A stretch of DNA of 64,000 bases from Corbicula japonica (lineage: Eukaryota; Mollusca; Bivalvia; Venerida; Cyrenidae): contig JAZAYU010000006.1 in NCBI GenBank assembly GCA_038501625.1, forward strand, positions 14,386,638-14,450,637, read 5' to 3'. Shown piece after piece: positions 1-15,000 of this stretch. Below the pieces are notes generated by a model. The model ran no database searches. It had not been told where the DNA came from and was given only the letters and a program-made list of their open reading frames with translations. Within the stretch, counting starts at the first letter, position 1. Each line of letters starts with the position of its first letter. A program made the translations under genes and the position numbers.

Positions 1-15
1 CTGGTCGCTGGTTAC

Positions 16-3000
16 CTGTATACTCTTTATACCTTTTGGAGCAAACTGCTTCCTGGCCTGGCTAAACACTGTATTTTCCACTGCAAGAAAGTAAAAGGTC
101 TCCTCAAATTTCATAAAGTGTTATAAAATCTTATTTGGCCACAAGTGCCTTTCACAAATAAATCTCCCTGAATATCAAGCTCTAGATAAATTATTGTAAA
201 TGATAAGAATCATCTTGTACTAGAATCTTAGAAAACAAAAACATTTTGGATATTTTTCAACTCCAATATAATGTAAGGTATGAAAAAATCGAGTTAGAAC
301 AATACAGGAGGAACATGGAGTAAGGTTAGACTGCCAGAATCCTGATCTAGCAGTTGTTACATCGAATTCTGCCAAGGAATGGATTTCTGTGTTTAGCTCG
401 ATCCATGAACTTGGTATGACTACTAGATGCAAACCAGAAAGCAGTCATCCAGTAGGATAAGTGCAAGTTGGAAAGATCTTGTTTCAACATTTAAGTAAAA
501 TAAATTGTGAAACAAGTTCTTTCAATTAATTTTATTAACAGGTCTAAACTTAATACTACCCAAGATCATAAAGCTGCGACAGAGACCACTCAAAAATCTC
601 AAGCATATGATTGGATAAAATGGGGACTATTCTCCATTTCAGCCAAAGAGATGCCTGAGATTTCAAACTGGTCTCCAGTTTCAGTTTTATGATGTAGGGC
701 AAAGATTTAAAGTAAACCAAATATAGGATCATCTACCTTGTTCTTTATTCTTTGGGTTTTTGTAGACGAATCTGTCAAGGAATCTGATCAGGGTAAAGTC
801 CTGTAGAGGATCTCCACTATATCGTATGTTCTCTCCCTAAAATATGTCAGTAGGAAGGACAATGCATCAGGGTTTTAAATAAGTTGGCATATTACATAGT
901 GATTTTTTAACTGTCTTAATTGTTTATTAAAGATTTTCTCTAATTTGTAATATTTTCCTTCAGCACAAAACTTAATACTTCAAATCGGCGCCAATTTCTC
1001 TTATTCGCGCTGATTGTTCTTATGTTGGCCCGATTTTGTTGTACTGTCTTTATTGTTTATAAAAAATTTTCTTTACAGTATTTTATTTCAACATAAATAC
1101 TTCAGATCGGCACCGAATTTTCTTACGTTTGGGTCGATTTTTGATGCGTGTCATACATCTGAAATCGGCTTTTCCGTCGAATTTTTACCAAAATTATGGG
1201 TGCACATTTAACATCAATGCATGTTAATTACACCAAAGATTTTGATTTAGTGATGGATGTGATATGGCTGACACTCATTTTTTATTTATGTAATTCAAGT
1301 GCATAAAATTAATTAAAAAGAATTGTATTAATAATTCTAAATTAAGTAAAGATCAACGTTTTGGATTATGGAAAAGCACACTACTTTAGCAAAGGAGTAT
1401 CCATCTTAGGATAAAAAACATTCTGTTTTCAGATACAAACTAAGTGGTCTTTCAAGTAAGGTACACCCTTTTACAAAGGACTGACTTTACTTAAGCAAAT
1501 TCTGGTAAACATATCTGACTGATTTGCAAACCTTGAGTATTTGCCGAGCATACAAGGCAACAGAAGGATGGAAATGTTGCTTGAGGTTCTCCAGCTCCCA
1601 CATACATTCATTCTCTGCGTGACAATAATGGGGATTTCTGTGGAAAGGATCATAATTCACCTTCTCCGATTTATCTGAAACAAAACAGAATTACAGTGGA
1701 TATCATCTTTGGATATACCAATAACAAATATCATGTTTGTTTCAATCCATTTATGCTAATTGGTTAACCAACTAATTATTATACTTCAGATTAAAAACTG
1801 TATTTAAATAACGTGCCTTTCAATCAAATGATGCTTTACAACAGCAGGGTGAAATTTTATACATCAGTTGTTAGAATGGTAATTTAAATTCTATTACAAA
1901 TATCATGCACTATGTAACTTATCTTGTAAAATAAGACTTTAAAGTACATATAAAATATATAAAAGATATTCAAATTGTAAGCATGTAATTAACAGGTGAA
2001 TTAAAAAGAAAATGTTGTCATACTTCTAGCTAGTCAGAAAAATAATGCATACAAACAAGTCAATGTACATCATTATGTTACAGAACTTAAAATCATGACA
2101 AGGATGCCATAAACTTACGGTTAAGATTTGCTCTGTGTACCCATGTAGGTCTTTTTATTGTCTTTGTGTCTTTCTGAGCAGTACTGCCCAGATTTCTATC
2201 ACTTGCAGCATTTGATGTTGGGACGTCTGCTTCCTCTTCATCACCATCCTCTGGAAGCTTGTCTTCAAAGTGTTCCTCATCATCAGACTCCTAAAAATGA
2301 TTGATTTAAATCTGTATTATTTAATTCTAAGACTGACATCTGATTCAAAGTTTTACCATTGTCAGTTTTTATAGTTTAAAATTGTCTTCGTTATCTGGAA
2401 AAATAGAATTTAAGAAGGAGTTGAGACATGCTGACTTCTAAACCATAATTTGCAATGCAAATAATAGCCTCTAGAACCTATTGCTTGTAATGTTATTTGA
2501 AAGTAAGACTTTAAGGAGAAGTTATTTATGAAGAGTGCAGTCATTAAAAGGGGCACACAGGGTACTGGTCACCAACAAGCGATCTGTAGTGAAGAAGACA
2601 TCTGGTGCCTGTATGCATGTGATCCTTTACTCCATAGATTCACCTTTATTGCATGAGCAAACAGTGTAGATCCAGACCCCCCAGCACATTCATGCCATCT
2701 GATCAGGATTTACACTCTTTGCCTTTTGATTTATTAGGTTATTTCTGACAAAGATGCAACCACTGCATATCCATAGGATCTGCCAGCTGATCTGGACATA
2801 CCCTGGTAGAACATGTGACAAAATATGTATACATGGAGTAAAGGCATAAAAAATTTAACATTTCTTTATGATCTGGTACAGACTGGTAGAGCCAATACCT
2901 TCTGAATGCAACTTACAAGCCTTAATCTAACTTACTTAAAAACTTTCATTGTGATTTGTTATATAGTTTCAATAAAAAAACAAGAGGGCCCTAAATCGCT

Positions 3001-6000
3001 CACCTGAGAACCAAAAGTACTCTCAGTTTTTAATTGAGAATGGAAAGGTTCACAATGGTGGATGTAAAGTCATTGAAATTGTATTATTTGGGGTCAATAT
3101 TGACCCCAGGGCCAACATTTAAACAAGGTTGGTTAAGGGTCTCTTCACAATACTCAACACCAAATATCTAAGGTCTAGTCCTATTAGTTTCGGAGAAAAA
3201 TTATTTTTCATGTTTTCCTATATAAATCAATGTAAACTAAGAGAACCCTGGGGCGTGGCCAATTTTGGCCCAGGGGACATAATTTGAATAAACTTGGTAG
3301 ACATCCACTAGACAATGCTACATACCAAATATCTAAGCTTTAGGCATTGAGGTTTCCAGTAGGAAGATTTTTAAAGTTTTCCTTTTTTACATATTAAGGG
3401 CCCCCCCAGGACGTGGCCAATTTTGACCCCAGGGCCAACATTTAAACAATGTTGGTTAAGGGTCTCTTCTCAATACTCAACACCAAATATCTAAGGTCTA
3501 GTCCTATTAGTTTCGGAGAAAAATGATTTTTCATGTTTTCCTATATAAATCAATGTAAACTAAGAGAACCCTGGGGCGTGGCCAATTTTGGCCCAGGGGA
3601 CATAATTTGAACAAACTTGGTAGACATCCACTAGATAATGATACAAACCAAATATCTAAGCTTTAGGCATTGAGGTTTCCAGTAGGAATATTTTTAAAGT
3701 TTGCCTTTTCACATATTAAGGGCGGGGACAATTTTGACCCCAGGACCAACTTTTAAACAGAGTTGATAGGGTCTCTACACAATACTCAGCACCAAATATC
3801 TAAGATCTAGTCCTATTAGTTTCGGAGAAAAATGATTTTTCATGTTTTTCCTATATAACTATATGTAAACCAAGAGAACCCTAGGGCGTGGCCGATTTTG
3901 GCCCAGGGGACATAATTTGAACAAATTTAGTACACATCCATTAGACAATGCTACTTACTAAATATCTAAGCTGTACGCATTGTGGTTTGTGAGGAGATTT
4001 TTAAAGATTTCCTATATAAGTCTATGTAAAATGAAGTGACCCCTGAGGCGGGGCCAATTTTGACCCCAGGGAAATAATTTGAACAATCTTTGTAGAGTTC
4101 CATTAGAGGGTGCTTAATGCCAAATATCTTAGCTCTAGGCCTCGTGGTTTCAGACAAGAAGATTTTTAAAGTTTTTCCTTTAGGTTGCCATGGCAACCAG
4201 AGTTCTGCATGAAATTGATTTCTTTGAACAACTTTGGAAGAGCTTCATGCAAGGAACATCCGTGGCAAGTTTCATCAACTTTGGCCCAGGGGTTTAAGAG
4301 GACATGTTGTTTAAAACAAAAGTTGACGCCGCACAACGGACACAGGGTGATCCTAAAAGCTCACCATGAGCACAAGTGCTCAGGTGAGCTAAAAACAGGG
4401 CTTTTGTTAGAAATAATCCCTTACCTCTTCTTTGTGTGCAACACTTAGTAATCCTGGTTTGCTTCTTAACACCTGCAAAAAAAGAACAAACCTTATACCT
4501 GTCCTACATGTAAGCAACATTCAGTACCTACCATCTACAGATGTATATTTGTTGGTTAAAACAATAAAACATTAAGATCTTAAAACCAGGACTGGAAATC
4601 AGTTTCTAATTGTAAGCAACTGACAACCTGAAACTGAGATGGCCCAAGATCATAATACTGTATTTGGCGACCAAACGAAAACCTCTAGCATCAGATTGGA
4701 TGAAATGGAGACTAATCACCATTTCAGCCAATCAGATTCTTGAGATTTGAGTCTAGTCTCCAGTTTAGTTAATTATCTCAAGCACTGTCTAGAAAGTGAC
4801 CAATAACAGGCTAGAGATAAGAGACTGGTCCCTAATCTCAGCTTTAGTATTTTTCACCATGGTCAAAGATCAGTTTTGTGATCTTGAGCACTGGTCAACA
4901 TCATACTAAGCTTGAGATTTCCTTCACCTATTCAGACACTTAAAGATGAGTATCTGCTTACCTCTGACAGCATAATGAGGGCACCACAGGTGAACTGAGG
5001 CTGTTGATAGCTGCACACCTGTAGAACTCTTTTAATGAATGCCTGAAAAAAAAACAGATTTCAAAATGTTAACAATATTATTTATATGTGTTCAAGGTAG
5101 TCAAGGTAACTTTTGGATCAACAATAGAACTTTACATAAATAATGTTTATATGTTTCATAATAATGCAACCAGTGCAGAAGGATAACCATTTATGCAGAT
5201 AGGTACACCTGATTTATTGTGTTTTTAAAAAGCAGCTGCAATCCTTCTGTACTAATGATAGGCATTACAAACAGTATTGTATAAATTCAGTATAGTATAA
5301 CATTATGGTATTATGTATAGTCATGGAACACAAGTTGATGTTCACTGCTGTACCTTTATGCGCCTCTCAGATTCATCCTTCTTCAGACTTTTGAACAATA
5401 AGTTCAGGAACACAGCTTGTTTCGAGGATGTTTTCAGTGCAGGATCTAGCAACTTCTTGTACAATGCACTGTAGTATCTCTCAGAAATTGTTTGACTGAA
5501 ATGTAAAACACATAAAAACAGGGTATTTTTACCTGTCATTCAACAGATAATATATGTCTGGTGAAACCCAGTTGAAGGCAGCAGAACATCCAATGTGCAT
5601 TAGCATGTTAAGTGTGGAATATCATTTTTATTTTCACTGATTTTTCACGTTGGTACCAATTGTACATAACATCCCGTATGAGAACGTTTAGAAAACGGGC
5701 ACAAGTTTTGATATATGATGTCCTGACATCACAAACAAATGTTTTTGGTGCCATCACATGCTTTTTTCTGTCGAATTACACAAATTGTGCCTTAAAAGCT
5801 TAAATTATAAAAAGAATTTTTTTTCCAGTAAACGATAGAAATAAAGATCACTCCTGAACTTCAGAATTATATATTTTCACTTGTGGCTTCGCCACTTCAG
5901 AAAATGTGAATTACGGCGCTCAGTCTGTGAAAAATATTTTTATCTTACACTGGTATAAACAAATATCCTCTATCTGATAAACTAATGTATTCTGATAGGT

Positions 6001-9000
6001 GAATATTTCATTAGATCAAAACCTTGTATGATATTTGATATTAGGCTGATGAAACACTGGACCTAAAACTGTTGCCAGCCTACAGTCTCCAACAGCTGAC
6101 TGGCTGATATTGAACACATGCCTTTAAACTGACCAATCAGAAGCTAGAACTTAATCAAGAGTTATCTCCAATCTCAGATTAATGATCTTGAGCCCAGAAG
6201 TTTTAGAGAACCATTGCAAATACAGTATCAAACTTGCAACCCTATAAAGTGGAAATCAAAGGCTTTCATTAAGGAGTTAGGGTTCGAAGAAACCCTCACT
6301 GAACAGGAGAGCACAAAGCCAACAATAAAATGTAGAAGATACATTTCGAAGATGGCTGTGATTTCTAGTGTGCACACTTTTCAAATTGTTTGCAAGACAG
6401 TCCTCAACAACAAATTACATAAGGACCTAGACACTGGTGTTAAATTTAACCTTATGTCCATGACTGAAAACAACATTAAGACCTGGACAATGTAATCTCA
6501 CCTTGTGTCCATGACTTGGAATAACAACATAAGGGCCTGAACACTGGTGTTAAAGTTGACAATGTGAACGATTTTGTAGAGATGCTCCAGGTGGTTGTGT
6601 AAGACCTCCTCTTCCACTGCAACAGAACAATACAACACTATCAAAAGGTTATATCTTTCCTCAACTTTCAACACGGAATATTTCACTAGACAGAAGAATT
6701 TGTAATGATAACACAAATTATTACAAACTTTTTGAAGTTGTCAGAGTGTAAAGCTATCATTAATTGAAATGCACAGAGTCTAAATTAGAGGTTTTGAAAT
6801 ATGTTGCTTGAATTTGGAAATGTTAGCAGAAGTTTACATGATCAGATTGAACACCAGTAGATAAGCTATACTGGGACAGAACAAGTCTTTGTGAAATTAA
6901 CTTTTTACTGTATAGATATGCTTTTATCAAGTGGGCAAACAGTGTAGATCCAGGTATGCCAGCACATCTGTGCTATCTGATCAGGATCTACACTGTTTGC
7001 TTTTAGATTCATAAGGTTATTTCTGACCAAGCAGAGAATAGTGTTGATCCAGATCCAAGGACAGAGCTGATCAGGATATACACAATTTGTCCATGTGATA
7101 AAAGTCTCTATCTGAAGTAAAGAGTTAACCAAACTTCTTGCAATCATATCTGTATATCTATTTATAATGACAATTTTTTACTGTAAAAATATTGAAAGTA
7201 TAACATCATTATTTATTTTGCTTCTACATTGTATAAATATGTTATTTATTTTAAAATGTAAACGATTCCTCCAAAATCTTATTAAACAAAGAACAACAAC
7301 AACATCACCAGTGTTTAGTGCTATTCAAAAAACAAAGGCAGAGGCAAAGGGTATATTTTATGGAATCTCGTGTTTTGTTTTGTTTGTTTTTTTTTTGTGG
7401 GGGGGAGGGGTGCTGAGTGGATAGAGAAATGAGAATTGAGGAATAGAAAATGTGTTTTATTTCTTACCAAGAACATGTAAATTTATATATTAAACATAGT
7501 GGAATAGCCCCTAACCTCACTCCTCCGCAGTCCCAGTCCTCCCAATCCCCCTGCCCCAATAGTAAAACAAGGTCTAGATATCAAGAACAAGAAGTGACTT
7601 ACATTTGGCATAGGGGAAAGCCCTGTTGACTCCAGACAGCAGAGCACTCATCATCTTACTGTCCACTTCTCCCTTCTTCACAAATGCCTAAAATATAAAC
7701 AAATACAGATACAGGTACAAATGTACACTCATGTGTTACGCTGACATCAAAGCATGGGACTGAAAGAATACCCACTTCCAAGGTTCTAATGTCAAAGATA
7801 CAGGTATGCTTGTTAGCTTTGTGCCACTTAAAGCCAGTTTTCTTCAACAAATTTCCATCAACAAGGTGAAGATGAGCACCTTTTGTTGATGAATGCTTTC
7901 ATAAAAAAGTTTCACGAAATATACTCAATAACAACAGAAAAAAAAATCCAATTTTTTAAAATTAACTAACCTGTGTCCAGAGTACACTGACACCCCCACC
8001 CAATTTCTGCATATTTTTAAAGCTGCAGAAAACTCGGTCACTAGCTCGATTTTGGATTTAACCAAAACCAAAATGCATATACAATGAAGGCCAGAATATT
8101 AAATTACACTGACCAAGTAATTTAACATAATTTGCTTTGATTAGGTGTTTGGTGCAAGAATCTTTTCAGTTTTTGTGGTTGTGAGTGCACCATATTCAAA
8201 CTTGACATTTCAAACAGAATTTGTCTTTAAATGTTTAAGACTGCAGCAGACTAATAGGTGAGGTTAACTGTTTTTCAAAATGCTTGTTAACAGAAATAGG
8301 GTGCAATTTATCTAGTCAAAATTGGTATAGAAAGTTACTGAGAAGCAAAATCTACTCAAGGCCAGTGACATTTCCACAAGTAACGTGTTACTGCTACCCT
8401 GTAGCAGTTCTAAATTCTGTATCTCAATGACTCTGACAAAAACAGAAATTTGTATTCATCCTTTTGGAAAACTCAGAATAGAGAAGTTACAAATTTCTAA
8501 CCTTTTACAACTTAACTTTAAAATAATCATATCTGTTGAAATACTAGTTACCAACCTAAGTCAAACCTGTGCTAAAGACCAATTGTAAACAAAGACCACT
8601 GTGGATAAAGACCAAATTTTATTTGTCCCATTGACTAATTTAAAGAACTATTTTACCTGTGATCAACGACCACCCAATGTAAATGACCACTTTAGGGCTT
8701 TCCTGAGTGGTTGTTAAAGACAGGTTTGATTAAATAGAGCTTTATAGTTACCTTGAAGAAAGAAAAGTAGATATGGATGAGTTTAGCAGCCAGCTCACGC
8801 TCATCATGGCTAAGTCTTAGCTGGTTCAGGAAACAAACAGAATAATACCTGAAAAGAGTATATTCCTGATTAAGAATCTAAAACAACAACAGGAGGATAA
8901 CAACATAGAACATACAAAAACAACTGTGTAAGATGATTCCAATTCAGTATTAACCCTTTACTCCATATATACACATTTTATTGCATGTGCAACCAGTGTA

Positions 9001-12000
9001 GATCAAAATCAGCTTGCACATCCATGCTGTCTAAACATGATCAGTGCCCAAGGTTAATAAAACTGAGCATGGAAACCAGTCTCAAATCTCAAGCATCTGA
9101 TTTGCTGAAATGGCGACTGGTCGCCATTTCAGCCAATCAGATGCTTGAGATTTGAGACTGGTTTCCAATCTCAGCTTTATAACCTTCAGCCCTTAACTCG
9201 CCTTTGCTATAAGGATCTCTCTTTGGAGTAAGTGCAATCACAACTGCTGCAGCCAATCTACAGTAATGTGTGGTTCCTCCAACCAAATAAATGAATGTAA
9301 AGCAAAGATTTCATTTGTAAGTTGTCATGAGATATAAGCTATTTCAAATTATTAATAACAAAACACGAGAGGATCATTTGGGGAATTTATTAATTTTGTT
9401 TTTATTTGAATTTAAAGATCAAAAAGTTTTGATGTGTAACATCATAAGCCTTTAATTATTAATGTCACTTTTGTTAACAGTGTAATTATTTTTAAATAAC
9501 ATGACATCCTTAAAATAAAATGCAGGAATTTCTGCAGGGACACACTCAAGGCTCCTATTTATAGTGGCAGACAGTGTAGCAATTGTTTTGTACTAGGGAG
9601 TAATAAATAAGTTTATAATCGTAATTTAAGAAGATTAAGGTACTGTTATCTTTTTTTAAAATGTCAATGTTAAATGTATATTCAATAATTGATATTTTTT
9701 CATAAGCCTGAGTTTTCAGCTAGACTCACAGAAATGCAGATTTTTCATGTAACATTAACTTACTGTGCCCTGTCTGCTATGTTAGGCCTGAAGAGAAGGT
9801 ATTCCACTTCACGGACAACAACTGCCTTCATGTTTGGGTGATGCTCAACTGTAATAAACAAACGATATATCTCATATTCAAATCAGTGTTTATTCTCTTT
9901 TAATGAAGTTCTGAATAAAAATCATTTTTAATGTGATGTAATGAGCCATTCTCAGTAGCTGAATGTGTCTCCCAAATAAGTAAGCAACTATTGTTTTACA
10001 ACCAATCAACAATGCCAAAACCTGTACACTGAAGAATTTAGTTGCTACTCTCAAATGATTTCAACAAAAAAATATGTCTTTTTTAAACAAAATAAACCTT
10101 AGGACTTTCCTACTGGTAGATCCTATTCAGACTTAACCATTTCCTCCATAAATATGCATTTTTACGCATGTGCACTTCAATGTAGATCCAGATCAGCCGA
10201 AACATCCGTTTTGGTCAGAAATAACCTAATGAATCAAAAAGCAAACATTTTAGATTCTGATCAGATGGCATGGATGTGCCGGCTGATCTGGATCTAAACT
10301 GTTCGCCCATGCAATAAAGGTGTATCTAAGGAGGAAAGGCTTAACTAACTTTCCAGCCATTTTCTTGCGAAAATGAAGATTATGACTTAAGTTGCTGTAA
10401 GACATTTACATGTATCAATACAATAACCATTTAAAAAAGATTTAACTTTCAAGCAGGCAAACTATAACTATGTCCCTATATAATCCTTAATGCCACATCC
10501 TTGCCATCTGATAAGGTTCTACATTGTTTCCTTTGTGATTTATTAGGTTATTTCTGACCAAAAAAGAACAATGCAGATCCTGATCAGACGGCTGATCAGG
10601 ATCTAAACTGGTCGCAAATGTGATAATATGTTTATATATGGAGTAAAGGGTTAAGGAACAGGCTTCAGTTCATATGCTTAAAAAGAACATTTATAATTAT
10701 ACATTATGGCATTTGTTCTACAACAATCTTTATACATACCAAGTTTGGTGAGAAGATGTGACACGGTAGCTGCCAGCTTGTAGTGAGGGTCACCAACTTT
10801 ATTGATTAACAAGGACAGCAAAACCTAAATAAAAGTTTGGTATATATTTATAATCTGTTCCAAAATTCTAGGATCAAAGACAAAGCTTTAGTTGCCGATA
10901 AATCACTTGATTTTGTGACCAGTTTTAGATTGTACATGTATTTTCACACTTGGGTCACAACAGGGATTAAAACTTGGAAAAATTTCACCTAACATTATGT
11001 ATCATTTATAGTATATTTTGAATTTTTACTGTCATTTTCTCAGTCACACTCATATATAGAAAATGCAAGGCAAGCAATATTCATTATAAAACTGATTCTC
11101 AGTAAGTTTTGACCAGCATGTGTACAATTTAGGTGCTATTCTATGAAATCTAATGTTCCCTCATTGATATATATATTTGTTTAATTCAGAACATTTTAAG
11201 GCATTGCTCTCCAAACATATTATGTATGATTTTAACATACTTTTTCTTGCTCTGGTTTATTCACCAACATCTTGTAAATAGTATCTGCAAGTAAAAACAT
11301 TGTGAAAATCCACAAGGCAGAAAAAAAACAGGCAACACTACAGAATAGTATGATGGTTTTGAAAACTTTTACCTCCAAAAACACAGATTTATACCCGGGA
11401 TTTATTGAAATCTATAACACACTGAACACATTTTGAAGATTATTAAAAACACCTTTAAGTGCTAGACACAACTCTTAAAATTGTTTGACAATTAATGACA
11501 ACTCTGCTTACGTGGAAAACATACTACAATAAAATAGTTAGGCCACCCCATACATATATAGAGACTTTAAAGATTTCAGTCTATGTTTACTTACTGACAG
11601 CTTTTTGTTTGGTTGACAAAACAGTATCATGTACAAGACCCTGAAATTTTAACAAACAAAAAATTATTAATTTTAAAGTAATACTGCAATTACCTGGAAA
11701 TTATACGATAAAAATATAAGTTTTTTTCATACTAATCAAACATGTTAACAAAAAATTTATAACACAGTTTCCTAATCAATGTACACATACATAGAGCTCT
11801 TTATTTTCCTGTCAGACAAATTAGTGAATCTGGAATGGAAGCAAGAAAAATCAAAATGTATAGCCCTTAACCAGGGTTTAAACCTCATGCCCATGCTCTG
11901 CCAGTTGATGGCATAAATACTGATTCTAAGGTACCTCCCCAGATGATTCCTTGGTAGTTTGATCAGGTTATATAACTTTCTGGTACCAAGATTATTAAAC

Positions 12001-15000
12001 TGAGAATGGAAACCTGCCTCAAATCTCAAGAATCTGATTGGCTAAAATGACAACTGGGTCACCATTTCAGCCAATCAGATGCTTGAGATTTGAGACTTGT
12101 TTCTAATCTCAGTTTTATAATCTTCAGCTCTGGTCTGTACATTACTGCCCAACATCAGATAAACACCAGATAGAAAGATCCAGATTTACAGAGACCAAAC
12201 TTCAAAATCATAAATAGAGTTCGATAACCAGTGTTTTGATTGGTCCAATTCGAGACTGGGAACAATTACGGCCAATTAGCTGCTGAAGATTTGGCTCGTT
12301 CTTAATGATTTATGTTTTTATGATTTTAATCGGTCTACTACAGTGTGAGATAGTCTGTAATGAAAAGCTACCCATTTGTAACACTATGCCTTTTTTAGAT
12401 CTTAAAATACACTAAATAGCATATAAAGACAGCAACAGACCTGTAAAACCTTGACAAAATCTGCATATCTAGATTTCAGCTGGCTCTCAAAGTACCATGT
12501 GATCAATTTTCTGTCCATCACATCTTTATTCCAACTTGTATCTGCACCAAGACTACATAATGGCCGCTGAAATAAAACCATTTCAATAATACGATGTACA
12601 CATTCAATATGTTTACAAACACGAGATTTAATGACAGAGAAACTTAACCCTTTATCTCATGGATACAACTTTGTCCTTTGTGCAGTCTGATCTAGATCTT
12701 AAATTGACTGCAAAAGTAAAGAGGTGCTTTAAACAAACTTCAAACTCATATTGTTGAGCCTACAACTACTTTTTCCCTTAAATTTTCCAAAATATTTATT
12801 TTTATCATCTACTTCACTCCATCTTTTTCTTCACTGCAATTCACTTTTTTTTTATTTTATTAGGTTATTTCTGTCCAAAAATGGAACGGTTTAGATCCTG
12901 ATCAGATGGCATGAATGTGCTGCCTGATATGGATCTACATTGATCACAGCTATAAAACCTGCATATATAAGGAGGACTTAACAAACTTAACTCTTAAAAC
13001 AGTAAGCACGGTATCTGTCATATCTGAAATCAGGAAGATCAGCCTTTCCATACAGTTTGATCAAGGTCTACACAATTCAGTATTTTGTTAATAGATCTAG
13101 TTAGAAAATTTCTGTAAAACACCCCTATGAACAATGAATGGACTGGCCCAAACTGATAGAAAGGCGAGTCCATCAAATAAATTCAGCAGATGAACGTTTA
13201 AAAAGATAATCATAGCTCAATATTTACACTTCAACTTCATCCTCTTTGATGAAGTCTTATTCATCTAACGAATCATAATTTCTGATTGTAAACAGTGTGA
13301 CGTATTACTTTAAAAGGCGTGGCTACAGTAGAGCCGTTCGTAATTTATTGGACGTTGCACAATGTTTTGACGCGTGACGTCGCCGTGCACGCACGTTTTG
13401 CCACGAGTTGCTGCGAAAAAGCGTGCCGTCTTTCACTTTGTCGACTACGTAGCTGTTCCAACAGCCATTCGTAAATGCCGTAATATCACAAACACTTCTA
13501 GTTATTTCTGTATTGATGAGATTATTTATGAGTGTAAATATAAGGATTGAATCAATATTTGATAGTTTCCATTTGGGTATGAAAAACAGTTGGATAGTTT
13601 AATGTACGCGTGAAGCTTTTCGGGCTAAGTGAAAACATAGCTCAGTGAACACAATAAATCGTTGACTTAATATTTACGTAAATGGGCTGAAAATCATTTA
13701 TAAGTACCTGTGAAAATGAATACAGTTTTCTGTCTTCTGGTATAAGATCTGTGAGAAAAATCTCTTTTAAAGCCTCTGAAAAAGTAAAACATGTATATTG
13801 TCACTGATTTTTATCAATATATAACACAGCTATATGATTTTTGACAGGGTATATGTGATTATATTGCCACTCTAGGTGTCATAATGAGGTGTTATAACAT
13901 TTTTAATATGTACTTGTGTCCGTTAATTTCACAATTTTACCAATTAAAATTTGTTACTAGTTTTAGTGAATAAACTTAAAATAATAGCCCTGAAAAAAAA
14001 TCACAATGCAAACAGTAAATAATACCAGTTGCTTGTTCATTCTCTCTCCTGCCTTTCTTTTTAGCCATATTAATTAATGTATCCAGGTGAGCAAGGCCAT
14101 GGAGCGGGGATTCCTGTATAAGAACCGTCAAGGCAGCATTCTTATCTGCAAGGGTTCCAGATGTAAGAACCGTGTGCATCCATTTCACGTCTGAACGTTT
14201 TGTATTTTCTTTTTCTGTAAAACAAACATTGGTCAAAATTATGCGGCATCTGCCTTGTACAACTGAATTTACCTACTTGTATGACATTTCTATTGCATAA
14301 ACTTGTTAACTTTTTATCATGTCTAGCATCACTGTTGTGGGATCCTAAATAATTACCAGACAATTCATTTCCCTGAAGTGATTTATTCCAATTAATTAAG
14401 CACTTTATTTATGTTCCCATTCCAAGGCACTTGAATAAAAATCACAAATTGGCTTTTTTGGAGTAATTTAAAACTCTGCTGTCATGGAAATGTTTTTATA
14501 GCAACCTTATATTTACTTAACAATTGTATCACAACCTTATATTAACTTTACAGCTGATCTAGATCTACACTGGTTGCACATGATATATGCCATAAATCAT
14601 GGAGTTAAAGGTTGATTATTTTTGTGTTACCAACAGCAACCTTATATTAATGACATACGTTTATTATAGACAGCTGTTTCATCTTGGAGAAGTTTTGCTG
14701 CAAAATCTTCTAGCTGTTGTCTGGTTTCTGCAGACAGATCAACACCATGTTCTGCTCCATCAATGGTCTGAAATTCAGGCAAGGATTGTATACATGTCCA
14801 ATATCAAAACATGCATACAGACATTGTTTTTTTAAATGTCTGGCCAAAAACATGTTGCATATGCCAATTAACATAAAAATATGTATACATCCAGTATTTA
14901 AAGTTGTTTTTTTAATGGTTCAATATCAAATTTGAGTACAAGTAACAACGTACAGACCTCCTATCAATGAGCCATAATTTATTTTCATCAGTTAATGGTA

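Noticed and set aside
2981..4390. CRISPR-like or satellite array
   Set aside because: The units are about 160 bp without short-repeat/spacer structure, in a eukaryotic intron, and are bounded by the ends shared with the copy at 48908-50995.
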